Positions 26,272 through 34,184 of a stretch of 60,844 nucleotides of DNA are shown here, piece by piece. The DNA comes from Lachnospiraceae bacterium (GTDB lineage Bacteria; Bacillota; Clostridia; Lachnospirales; Lachnospiraceae): the NCBI GenBank assembly GCA_022774505.1, contig JALFLW010000074.1:1-60844 (forward strand), given 5' to 3'. Made by a program: the position numbers and the translations under genes. Positions within the stretch are counted from its first letter, which is position 1; every line of letters starts with the position of its first letter. The notes beneath the pieces are model-generated. The model did no database searches. It saw nothing but the letters and a program-made list of their open reading frames with translations, and had not been told where the DNA came from.

Positions 26272-27671
26272 AAAAAGATGAGTTGAAGCAGGCCTTTGGA
26301 GGATTAGAACCGACAGAAGAACTTACAAAAGAAGTTTGGACCAGGGTAGAGGAAAATATGGAAACGGTGAAGAAAAGAAAGGTAAGTAAGATTGTGAAAG
26401 CGGCTGTAGCTGTATTGATCGCTGCGGGATTGTTGGGAGGAATTAATGGACTTAGTGGAAATCAACTGGTGGAAGCCCTGGTAAGTTTCTGGCATGTGGA
26501 CAAAGAAAGTCAGAGCATTTTGAAGAATATGACGGATTACCATGTGATGGTAGATACGGTATATGCGCCAAAGCTGTTAGAATATACAGATCAAAGGATC
26601 CTATTTGCCGGAAATTTTGGTGTTGTGGTCTACAACAGGCAGAAACAACAGGTGGCGGCAACTATCAACCTGGCCAAGATCCACAGTAATTATTTTAATG
26701 CAGAAACATTGAGTACACAATTTATTGTGGATGGAAACAAACTGTATGTGTATAACTGCAAAAAAGGAAAACCATATGGTAATTATTATTGCTATGATCT
26801 GACAACTGGAGGTAAAGAAGAGAGCACACAGGTGGTATCTTTGGAGCCGGTGGAAATAAAAGAAGCCAGTCAGTCTATGGAAACGAAAAGAAAAGAAACA
26901 CAGAAGGGAAAGTATGAGGAAACCTGGCAGCAGTTTAAGAATCCATCCCGGACTTTCGATACAAAAATGTACAGTGAAGAATCCCTTCAGGTAGAAGAAA
27001 AGGGAAAGAAAAAAGATGTCTGTCTGGTTTTAGACAGAAAAGTGGGTGCGAGTGAATATAAGGTGTTTGTGTTCAAGCAGGATCACCAGACAGGTAAAAT
27101 AGAAAAAGAGAAATTAGCAGTGGAGGCTTCTACTGCAGGCAGGGAAAAGAAAAATTACCCGAGATACAAAGTAAAAGATGAAAAGTCAATCGAAGCGGCT
27201 ATCGTAAAATGTTTTTATGAAAACCCATCTATGTACGAGGGGTATGTATACAAGAGAAAGGAACATTATCCACAGGCGGAAGACCGACAGTGTGATGTAG
27301 CGATTCCTGCTATCAAAATCACGGGCGAGAAAAAACAAGGCAAAAAGGTAAAAGTAATCGGTGCTTTTTACTGGTATGGATTGGTTGTTTCTGAAAAAAC
27401 TCTGTATGAGTCAGATGGCGGAGGCAGTGTAGCCGTTATAAACCTGAAGAAAACAAAGAACGGCTATCAGGTGGAAAGCGTGGTACGGCCAAGAGATGGT
27501 GCTTATCATCTGATGGATCTGGAAAGTGTGTTTGGAAGGGACACTAAGGCGATTGACCAGGCTATGAATGATGTAGATTTGTCTCCGTTTTTGAAGGAAT
27601 ATGTGAAGCAAAATAAGCTGGATTTCGACGAATATAAGGCGTTTGGAGAGGATCCGAAAAAAATCCGGTAA
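26268..27671 (+). CDS. Membrane-anchored anti-sigma-like protein
   Basis: A 467-residue protein with a short cytoplasmic N-terminus (about 1-42, KKDELKQAFGGLEPTEELTKEV, helical), one membrane helix (about 44-62) and an external domain of about 400 residues. That domain has beta-propeller-like pieces (DQRILFAGNFGVVVYN, KLYVYNCKKG) and a lysine-rich stretch. No zinc motif is visible, so it is a non-zinc anti-sigma layout. It is assigned from position (ATGA overlap with the sigma gene) and topology. The external part may sense an envelope signal; the ligand is unknown. Confidence 0.75.
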   Translation: MKKDELKQAFGGLEPTEELTKEVWTRVEENMETVKKRKVSKIVKAAVAVLIAAGLLGGINGLSGNQLVEALVSFWHVDKESQSILKNMTDYHVMVDTVYAPKLLEYTDQRILFAGNFGVVVYNRQKQQVAATINLAKIHSNYFNAETLSTQFIVDGNKLYVYNCKKGKPYGNYYCYDLTTGGKEESTQVVSLEPVEIKEASQSMETKRKETQKGKYEETWQQFKNPSRTFDTKMYSEESLQVEEKGKKKDVCLVLDRKVGASEYKVFVFKQDHQTGKIEKEKLAVEASTAGREKKNYPRYKVKDEKSIEAAIVKCFYENPSMYEGYVYKRKEHYPQAEDRQCDVAIPAIKITGEKKQGKKVKVIGAFYWYGLVVSEKTLYESDGGGSVAVINLKKTKNGYQVESVVRPRDGAYHLMDLESVFGRDTKAIDQAMNDVDLSPFLKEYVKQNKLDFDEYKAFGEDPKKIR

Positions 27672-27690
27672 AAATTTTCTGCACTTTTTG

Positions 27691-27728
27691 AAATTTTTGT
27701 TGTAACGGAGCAGAAATAATGCAGCATT
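27691..27728 (+). promoter_or_regulatory. Second TGTAACGG box, upstream of the serpin
   Basis: AAATTTTTGTTGTAACGG (27691-27708) matches the box at 25675 in 17 of 18 positions. The position 16 bp after TGTAAC reads AGCATT (27723-27728), less like a -10 than the CCGTTT of the first box. A start near 27735 would place the following hairpin at the 5' end of the serpin mRNA. Confidence 0.45.
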
Positions 27729-27732
27729 TCAT

Positions 27733-27768
27733 AAAAAAGCGTGTCTATATAGGTAGATGCGTTTTTTT
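27733..27768 (+). terminator. Terminator-like hairpin between anti-sigma and serpin genes
   Basis: AAAAAGCGTGTCTA pairs with TAGATGCGTTTTTT (14 bp with several G-U pairs), loop TATAGG, continuing into T residues. It may end the second sigma operon, or form a 5' stem on the serpin transcript if the upstream box is a promoter. Confidence 0.6.
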
Positions 27769-27835
27769 GTATAGGAAATTTATTTATTATCTTCCATAAA
27801 ATGCATCATTAAAAAAGAGATAGGAGGACTTTCAG

Positions 27836-29320
27836 ATGAAGCATTGGAGAGGAAAGCGGGCATTTGCATTGCTCATGGTATTTTCACTGGTCGGGACGGC
27901 AGGATGCGGCAGGGCATCAGGGGACTTTATTGCCGGGAGAGGAGTGGAGGCAGAGAGGGATTCGGCAGATTTGAAGGAGACAGAAGCGAAATCGACGACT
28001 GCGGATCCTTCAAAGGGGGGGAGCGGGACGAGTGTTTCTGTGAATGATGAAAATGAGATCATCGAATCTGATTTTACGAGGCGGTATAAGTCGTACTGTG
28101 AGACATCCATTTCAAAATTTCTACAGCGAAACTGGGGAGAGAATCCGAAGCAGGCAGCTGTATTGTATTCTCCCGTAAATCTTTATATGGCATTGGGGAT
28201 GCTGGCGGAGATGGGGGATGGAGATACGAGACAGCAGTTACAGGATGGACTGAGTGGTCTGGATGAAGAGACATCGATAAAAAACAATATGTGTGTTTCT
28301 TCTGAGGAGAAAAAGGAAAAAGGGGATGGAAGGCAGACTATGATCCGGCGGACAGTACAGTGGCTGTACAGCCAAACTTCATCCGGAACCTGTTCTTTTG
28401 GAAACTCCGTCTGGTTTAGTGACCGGTATGATTTTTCTGACAGTGTAAGGGATATTTTGAAAAGCAGCTATGATGCAAAATATGGCTCCGGCACAATGGG
28501 GGATCCGGTTTTTGATGAGAAGATACAGAAGTGGCTGGACCATCAGACGGGCGGGAAGCTTCGCAAGGAGATTTCTTCCGGTATAAAAACAGAACCGGAT
28601 ATGGCTATGATGCTTCTGTCTGCTGTAAATTTTAAGGATGAATGGGAGGAACCGGTATTTGACCGGAAGAATACGCACAAAGATACGTTTTATGGCCGTG
28701 ATTATTACACCTGTGGAAATACCACAGAGGAGGAAAAGCTGGCCAAGGTGACTTGTGATTTTATGAATACATCTTTGAATGGTTTGTGCGTGGAGAATAA
28801 ACGCTTTCAGGCAGTATCCATTCCTATGAAGAATACGCGGATGACGCTGGTGCTTCCAAGAAAAAGGGCGTCCTATGATAAGGTGAGCAGTCCGGAGAGT
28901 ATAAAAGAAATGATAGAGCTGTGTGATCCGGAATGTTCAAAGTGGAAACAGGGGCTTGTTAAGCTGTCTATGCCGAAGCTTCAATTTCAGTCGGATCTGG
29001 ATCTTTTGCCGATGCTGCAGGATATGGGGATCAAGGATGCGTTTCAGGAGAAAAAAGCGGATTTTAGCCGGGCTTGGAAGAAGAATGGCAAAGAGATGTC
29101 GATGCCGGATCTTTATGTAAGCACGGCAAGACAGGCAGGAGCAGTAAAAGTTGACGAAAACGGTTGTAGTGTGGCATCCTATACAGAGATTGACATGATG
29201 GAAAGAGAGATGATTCCGGACATACAGATGAAATTGAAGTGTAACCGGCCATTTATTATGATATTGTCCGATGATCAGGGGGTGCCATTGTTTGTCGGAA
29301 CTGTGAGCCGGATCGAGTGA
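27836..29320 (+). CDS. Serpin-family protease inhibitor, lipoprotein
   Basis: A 494-residue serpin with a lipoprotein signal (Cys24 in LVGTAGC, with an unusual Thr at -3) and a Ser/Gly/Asp-rich tether up to about 80, so it should sit on the outer face of the membrane. Serpin landmarks are VNLYMALGMLAEMGDGDTR, LLSAVNFKDEWEEPVFD, IPMKNTRMTLVLPR and the C-terminal CNRPFIMILSDDQGVPLFVG. The reactive loop starts at AGAVKVDENGCSVAS; counting from the hinge Gly as P15 puts Arg at P1 in MMERE, which predicts inhibition of trypsin-like proteases. Hinge residues (Cys, Ser, Val, Ala, Ser) are less alanine-rich than usual. AGGAGG supports the start. Family members in gut bacteria inhibit host proteases. 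Confidence 0.93.
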   Translation: MKHWRGKRAFALLMVFSLVGTAGCGRASGDFIAGRGVEAERDSADLKETEAKSTTADPSKGGSGTSVSVNDENEIIESDFTRRYKSYCETSISKFLQRNWGENPKQAAVLYSPVNLYMALGMLAEMGDGDTRQQLQDGLSGLDEETSIKNNMCVSSEEKKEKGDGRQTMIRRTVQWLYSQTSSGTCSFGNSVWFSDRYDFSDSVRDILKSSYDAKYGSGTMGDPVFDEKIQKWLDHQTGGKLRKEISSGIKTEPDMAMMLLSAVNFKDEWEEPVFDRKNTHKDTFYGRDYYTCGNTTEEEKLAKVTCDFMNTSLNGLCVENKRFQAVSIPMKNTRMTLVLPRKRASYDKVSSPESIKEMIELCDPECSKWKQGLVKLSMPKLQFQSDLDLLPMLQDMGIKDAFQEKKADFSRAWKKNGKEMSMPDLYVSTARQAGAVKVDENGCSVASYTEIDMMEREMIPDIQMKLKCNRPFIMILSDDQGVPLFVGTVSRIE

Positions 29321-29394
29321 TCGGAAATTATAAGTACAATGACCGGCCGGGGAATCTTTTGATCCTGACATTATAATACAGAAAGGGGACCGAT

Positions 29395-29967
29395 ATGGAG
29401 AAGGGGATGGAAGACGAAAAGATTGTTCAGATGATCTGGGAGCGGAAAGAGCAGGGGCTTAAGGGATTATCTGATAAATATAATAACTATTGTCATAGTA
29501 TATCATATCGGATCGTTCATGATGAAGAAGATGCCAGAGAATGTGTTAATGATACATGGCTTCAGACATGGAATGTCATTCCGCCCAAACGGCCGGCAGT
29601 ATTGCGTGGATTTTTGGCAAAAATAGTTAGAAATCTATCTTTAAACAGGTACAGACATATGCATGCACAGCGAAGAGGGGGAAACAGTGTGGATATTGCT
29701 CTGGAAGAATTGCAGGAATGTGTTTCCGATGGCAGGACCGTGGAAGAGCAGATTGAGCTTAAGGAATTGTCGGCAAGCATTGCGGAATTTTTAAACCGAC
29801 AGTCGGAGAGAAACCGGGCGGTTTTTTTGCAGAGATATTTTTATATGATGCAGACGAAGGAGATTGCAGAGAAACTGGGAATGAAAGAGGGGACTGTGCG
29901 ATCAACACTCAGCCGGATGCGTAAGGATCTGAAGGGATGGCTGGAGAAGGAGGCGGTTTATCTGTGA
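29395..29967 (+). CDS. ECF-type sigma factor (third of three)
   Basis: A 190-residue sigma factor. Region 2 (about 20-95) includes NYCHSISYRIVHDEEDARECVNDTW and FLAKIVRNLSLNRYRHMHAQRR. Region 4 (about 125-185) has RAVFLQRYFYMMQTKEIAEKL and the recognition helix KEGTVRSTLSRMRKDLKG. AAAGGGG precedes the ATG; an in-frame ATG four codons later is less likely. The stop overlaps the GTG of the next gene (GTGA at 29964), so sigma and presumed anti-sigma are translationally coupled. It begins 75 bp after the serpin gene, with a TATAAT-like -10 at about 29371 and no clear -35. Confidence 0.92.
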   Translation: MEKGMEDEKIVQMIWERKEQGLKGLSDKYNNYCHSISYRIVHDEEDARECVNDTWLQTWNVIPPKRPAVLRGFLAKIVRNLSLNRYRHMHAQRRGGNSVDIALEELQECVSDGRTVEEQIELKELSASIAEFLNRQSERNRAVFLQRYFYMMQTKEIAEKLGMKEGTVRSTLSRMRKDLKGWLEKEAVYL

Positions 29968-30821
29968 AAAAACAGGATGGAGATAAAAGGGCAGAGCAGA
30001 TTGCGGATGCCATTGGAGAATTGCCGGAGCAGATGATCTGTGAAGCTCTGGATTTTGGGGAAAAGGTGGGGAGACAGAAAAGGAAACGGAGACATCGGAT
30101 AGAGATCTTCAGTGCACTGGCAGCGGCAGCAGTCATATGTATTGTTATACTGCATGGCGGTGACTACGCATTTATACAGAAGCAGACAGAAAATATCGAT
30201 AAGACAGAAAAGAAAATTGCTTTAAGGGAGTCCAATCAGAAAAAGGACATATCAGAGGAGAATCTGGATATCTGGTGTATGGAATCCGGACTGGGCGTGG
30301 ACATGGAAGGAGTCGAGTATTTCGATGATCAGGACAGTAGCTTAGGAAATAAAGATGTGAAAAAAGAGAGTGGAAGGAATGTTCCAAAAGACAGTCAGGA
30401 TGCTGTCAGAGACACAGAGAAAAAGGGAGAACAGCTCAAAAAAGGAGAAAAATATCGCCTTGATACCAATATTACAGGCTCAGGGAAGGATAGGAGTGTA
30501 CAGTTTACATTACAGTTTGGGGAAACAGATGATTCGGTACGCTATCGGTTAAAAGCCTCCGTGGTATCTATGGATCTGATCGCTGAGGAGGATACGGCAG
30601 AAAATCGTGTCACATTGCAGGGAAATACCGCACGGGAGATTACCTGTGTATCCGGTACACAGATTGGATGTTCCATTCGGGTTGCGGATATAGCGAAAGG
30701 AAAAGTAACACCATCCATCTCTGTGACAAAAGAAAATAAGGATACAGGGGAAAAGATCAAAGCAGAAATAAAGGTGAAACAAAAAAGCGGAAAGTATTAT
30801 CTGTATCTGACAGAGAAGTGA
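29964..30821 (+). CDS. Membrane-anchored anti-sigma-like protein
   Basis: A 285-residue protein with an N-terminal cytoplasmic segment (about 1-42) with QIADAIGELPEQMICEAL, which would bind the partner sigma, then a basic RKRRHR stop signal, one membrane helix (about 44-63) and a hydrophilic Lys/Asp-rich external region ending in a beta-rich domain. No zinc motif is seen. GTG at 29964 is chosen: AGAAGGAGGCGG lies 9-10 bases upstream and it forms the GTGA overlap. An ATG at 29937 would extend it into the sigma gene without a ribosome site. Ligand unknown. Confidence 0.75.
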   Translation: MKKQDGDKRAEQIADAIGELPEQMICEALDFGEKVGRQKRKRRHRIEIFSALAAAAVICIVILHGGDYAFIQKQTENIDKTEKKIALRESNQKKDISEENLDIWCMESGLGVDMEGVEYFDDQDSSLGNKDVKKESGRNVPKDSQDAVRDTEKKGEQLKKGEKYRLDTNITGSGKDRSVQFTLQFGETDDSVRYRLKASVVSMDLIAEEDTAENRVTLQGNTAREITCVSGTQIGCSIRVADIAKGKVTPSISVTKENKDTGEKIKAEIKVKQKSGKYYLYLTEK

Positions 30822-30839
30822 TGGTGTTATCGTATATTT

Positions 30840-30955
30840 TTTAGTCACAGCTCACGAATTTAAAAGTGCTTGGAAAGGCAAAATGCTATTGCATGCAACC
30901 GGACATAAGCCATATTATGGGATGTTTCTGCTGTGGAAATGGGAAGTCTTCGTTA
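30840..30955 (+). repeat. Palindromic repeat copy C (solo right arm)
   Basis: Starts TTAGTCACAGCTCACG and ends GGGAAGTCTTCGTTAG. It matches the right arm of copy B from the TCACAGCTCACGGA block to the terminus, with no left arm or apex. Its end overlaps the stop codon of the convergent serine acetyltransferase gene. Confidence 0.85.
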
Positions 30956-31906
30956 GATAATATAAAACCAGGTTTCATCCGGATCGACAGGTTCATTAAC
31001 TGTTTTATGTCCCTGATGATATTTCAATTCCTGATTTTTGATATTTACCTTTGTGCCAGCCGGAATAGAGGTTGTGATAAATACGTTACTTCCGATGACA
31101 CAGTTTTCACCAATGATACTGTCTCCACCGAGGATGGAAGCACCGGCATAGATTGTGACATTATCTCCGATCGTAGGATGACGTTTCTTGCCCTGCAGCT
31201 TTTGACCGCCACGGGTGGAAAGAGCGCCCAGGGTGACTCCCTGATATATTTTTACATTCTTTCCGATCGTTGTAGTTTCTCCAACGACAATGCCGGTTCC
31301 ATGATCTATAAAGAAGTATTCCCCGATGGTGGCACCGGGATGAATATCGATTCCGGTAGTACTATGGGCATATTCTGTCATGATACGGGGAATCAATGGC
31401 ACATTTAATAAGAAAAGCTCATGTGCAAGACGGTTGATGGTAATAGCCTGTAATCCCGGATAGGATAAGATAACTTCTTCTTTTGAGTAAGCGGCAGGAT
31501 CACCATCGAAAGCAGCCTGCAGGTCTGTTTCCAGAAGAGCACGCACTTTTGGAAGTGCGTGGAAAAAAGCGACTGTCAGGCGTTGAGATTCTACATGAAG
31601 TTCGCAGTCGTCGGCATTTTCATAGTCTGGGGAATATTTTAGTGCCAGCTCGATCTGCTTATTCAGACGGAATAAAGTATCCTCGATCAAAACGCGGGTG
31701 CTGTTTTCCATGATATATATTTTGTGGGAGGTATCCCGGAAATATCCCGGATACATGATCTTCATGAGGTTATCAATGATCTTGATGATCACATAGCGGT
31801 CCGGCTGTGTGAATAGTTTCATTTTGTCTATGGAGCGATCGTGGTCATAATCGCTTAATATGGTATCGACAATGTCATTTACGTTATTTTCAATAATTTT
31901 ATCCAT
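30953..31906 (-). CDS. cysE: Serine O-acetyltransferase
   Basis: A 317-residue enzyme making O-acetylserine from serine and acetyl-CoA, the first step of cysteine synthesis. The N-terminal helical domain (about 1-165) is long, as in the EpsC type, and is followed by a left-handed beta-helix (about 185-300) of hexapeptide repeats: IDIHPGATIG, FIDHGTGIVVGETTTIGK, GVTLGALSTRGG, and the C-terminal FITTSIPAGTKV. The catalytic His lies in DIHPGA and the second in FIDHGTG. The start at 31906 is preferred (GAGGA 6 bases upstream); ATG at 31918 is in frame. No cysK is adjacent. The stop codon lies at the edge of a palindromic repeat fragment. Confidence 0.9.
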   Translation of the reverse strand: MDKIIENNVNDIVDTILSDYDHDRSIDKMKLFTQPDRYVIIKIIDNLMKIMYPGYFRDTSHKIYIMENSTRVLIEDTLFRLNKQIELALKYSPDYENADDCELHVESQRLTVAFFHALPKVRALLETDLQAAFDGDPAAYSKEEVILSYPGLQAITINRLAHELFLLNVPLIPRIMTEYAHSTTGIDIHPGATIGEYFFIDHGTGIVVGETTTIGKNVKIYQGVTLGALSTRGGQKLQGKKRHPTIGDNVTIYAGASILGGDSIIGENCVIGSNVFITTSIPAGTKVNIKNQELKYHQGHKTVNEPVDPDETWFYII

Positions 31907-32038
31907 GTTCATCCTCATTTCTGAGCAGACAATGCTCGTTTTTGGCCTTATTTATATGATGATATAATTATATTTTGTATCTTTGATTTTATAACAAATT
32001 CGCGTTTTTGGCTAATTTTAGAAGCAGTAAATCATTTA

Positions 32039-33979
32039 TTATGGCTTGATGCGGTCTAAGTCTGCCATCCACATTGCAACGGACGCATCACTTGGCATTC
32101 TCCAGTCCCCCCGCGGGGAAAGAGCGACGCTTCCGACTTTTGGGCCGTCCGGCAGACAGGAACGTTTAAACTGCTGGGAGAAAAATCTCCAATAGAAGGT
32201 ACGCAGCCATTTATAAATAGTTTCCCGGTCGTAAGCATCCCGGAAAGTGTAGCAGGCAAGCCGGTAGATCTTGGATGGTGTGTAACCGAAACGCATCATA
32301 TAATATAAATAAAAGTCATGCAGCTCGTATGGCCCGACCAGATCCTCGGTTTTTTGGGAAATCTCGCCATCCTTTGGAGGGAGAAGCTCCGGGCTGACCG
32401 GGGTATCCAGAATATCCAGCAAAACAGCACGAAGCTGTTCATCCTCTGTCGTCTCTGCATAATAGAGTACAAGATAGCGGACAAGCATTTTCGGGATAGA
32501 GCAGTTTACACCGTACATGGACATATGATCGCCATTGTAGGTAGCCCAGCCAAGAGCCAGTTCAGACATATCCCCGGTACCGATCACCATGCCATTGGAT
32601 TGGTTGGCAATGTTCATCAGGATCAGGGTACGCTGTCGTGCCTGGGAGTTCTCATAGGTGACATCGTGGATCTCCGGATCATGGCCGATATCACGAAAAT
32701 GCAGGTTGACGGCTTCATGAATAGGGATTTCCTGTAGGGATGCCCCAAGCTTTTTGGTTAAGGTACAGGCGTTTCTCATTGTGCGGTCTGTCGTGCCGAA
32801 GCAAGGCATGGTGATCGCCTTTATGCCGGAGCGGTCCAGTCCCAACAGATCAAAAGCGCGTGCGGTGACAAGGAGTGCCAGCGTGGAGTCAAGACCACCG
32901 GATATGCCAAGTACGGCACTTTTACAGTGTGTATGTGCCAGACGTTTCTTTAAGCCCATTGCCTGTATATTGAAGATCTCGTTGCATCTGCGGTCACGGT
33001 CTGCCTTTGAATCAGGAACAAACGGTGTACGGGAGTAGAAACGCGTCAGTGTTGTCTCTGTCAGGTCTGCAAAAGAGAAATGACAGACATCATATCCTGC
33101 CTGAGCCGGAGAGGTTATATGAAATGTGCCGATCCGGCGTCGTTCACCGGTAAGGCGTTCCAGATCCAGCTCAGAAATGATCATACCATTATGAAAACGC
33201 TCTGATTGTGCAAGGATACTGCCGTTTTCAGCAATCAGATTGTGCCCGGCAAAGACGAGGTCCGTAGAGGATTCTCCCTCGCCTGCATCGGCATAGATGT
33301 ATCCGCTGATCAGACGGGCTGACTGGTTGCTTACCAGCTCACGTCGGTATATTTCCTTTCCGGTGGTTTCATCGCTGGCCGACAGATTTGCGATCACGGT
33401 GGCAGAAGCCATCGCATGGTAACAGGAAGGCGGGATCGGCATCCACAGATCCTCACAGATATCAATGCCAAGGACAAATTCCGGCAGATTATCCGCAGCA
33501 AAAAGCAGCTTTGCTCCAAATGGGATATGACAGCTATGTTCCCCTAAGGCAGGGATATCAACGTAGTCATTTTGTGCAGGAGCAGGCGTGAAGTGCCGGG
33601 CTTCATAAAATTCGGAATAATTCGGAATATGCTGCTTTGGAACCAGCCCAAGGAGCTGACCATGATGAAGGACAGCGGCTGTATTATACAGCCGTGCGTG
33701 AAATAGAAACGGCAGACCGACAATGATAACCATGTCCACAGCTTCCGATGCCATGCGTATTTGTTCCAGCCCGGTCAGGCAGCCTTTTAAAAGGATGTTT
33801 TGCAGAAAGAGATCATTACAGGTGTAGCCCGAAAGACAAAGCTCCGGAAAAACGAGAAGCTTTACATCCTGCTTTGCTGCGTTATCAATGCACTGCAGGA
33901 TCTGTTCTGTATTATAGGAGGTATTCCCGACTTCGATATCCGGGGTGACAGCTGCAACTTTAATGAATCCATCTTTCAT
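32039..33979 (-). CDS. nadE: Glutamine-dependent NAD synthetase
   Basis: A 646-residue two-domain enzyme amidating nicotinic acid adenine dinucleotide to NAD with ammonia from glutamine. The N-terminal nitrilase-type glutaminase (about 1-290) shows the catalytic Glu in LVFPELCLSGYTCN, a Lys in LVPKQHIPNYSEFYE and Cys in GIDICEDLW. The C-terminal synthetase (about 330-646) has the ATP pyrophosphatase P-loop SGGLDST and downstream GTGDMSELALGWATYNGD. Length is typical for the fused form. AAAGGATGG precedes the ATG. It is divergent from the M56-like gene at 34185 and stands alone. Confidence 0.95.
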   Translation of the reverse strand: MKDGFIKVAAVTPDIEVGNTSYNTEQILQCIDNAAKQDVKLLVFPELCLSGYTCNDLFLQNILLKGCLTGLEQIRMASEAVDMVIIVGLPFLFHARLYNTAAVLHHGQLLGLVPKQHIPNYSEFYEARHFTPAPAQNDYVDIPALGEHSCHIPFGAKLLFAADNLPEFVLGIDICEDLWMPIPPSCYHAMASATVIANLSASDETTGKEIYRRELVSNQSARLISGYIYADAGEGESSTDLVFAGHNLIAENGSILAQSERFHNGMIISELDLERLTGERRRIGTFHITSPAQAGYDVCHFSFADLTETTLTRFYSRTPFVPDSKADRDRRCNEIFNIQAMGLKKRLAHTHCKSAVLGISGGLDSTLALLVTARAFDLLGLDRSGIKAITMPCFGTTDRTMRNACTLTKKLGASLQEIPIHEAVNLHFRDIGHDPEIHDVTYENSQARQRTLILMNIANQSNGMVIGTGDMSELALGWATYNGDHMSMYGVNCSIPKMLVRYLVLYYAETTEDEQLRAVLLDILDTPVSPELLPPKDGEISQKTEDLVGPYELHDFYLYYMMRFGYTPSKIYRLACYTFRDAYDRETIYKWLRTFYWRFFSQQFKRSCLPDGPKVGSVALSPRGDWRMPSDASVAMWMADLDRIKP

Positions 33980-34184
33980 AAAATAATGCCATCCTTTCGT
34001 TTGATCTAAATGATAAGTTATAACTTTCTCTTCGCTACATTATAACTGAATCATGGGAAAAAGCAAATATCTGCACCTGTTTCCCGGTGGGAAAGTTGAT
34101 TTTTACATAAATGATATTTATACTGTAAAGGCAGCTCTTAATGAGAGCAGGTTTATGTATCATTATGTAGAGGAATGGTTGGCT

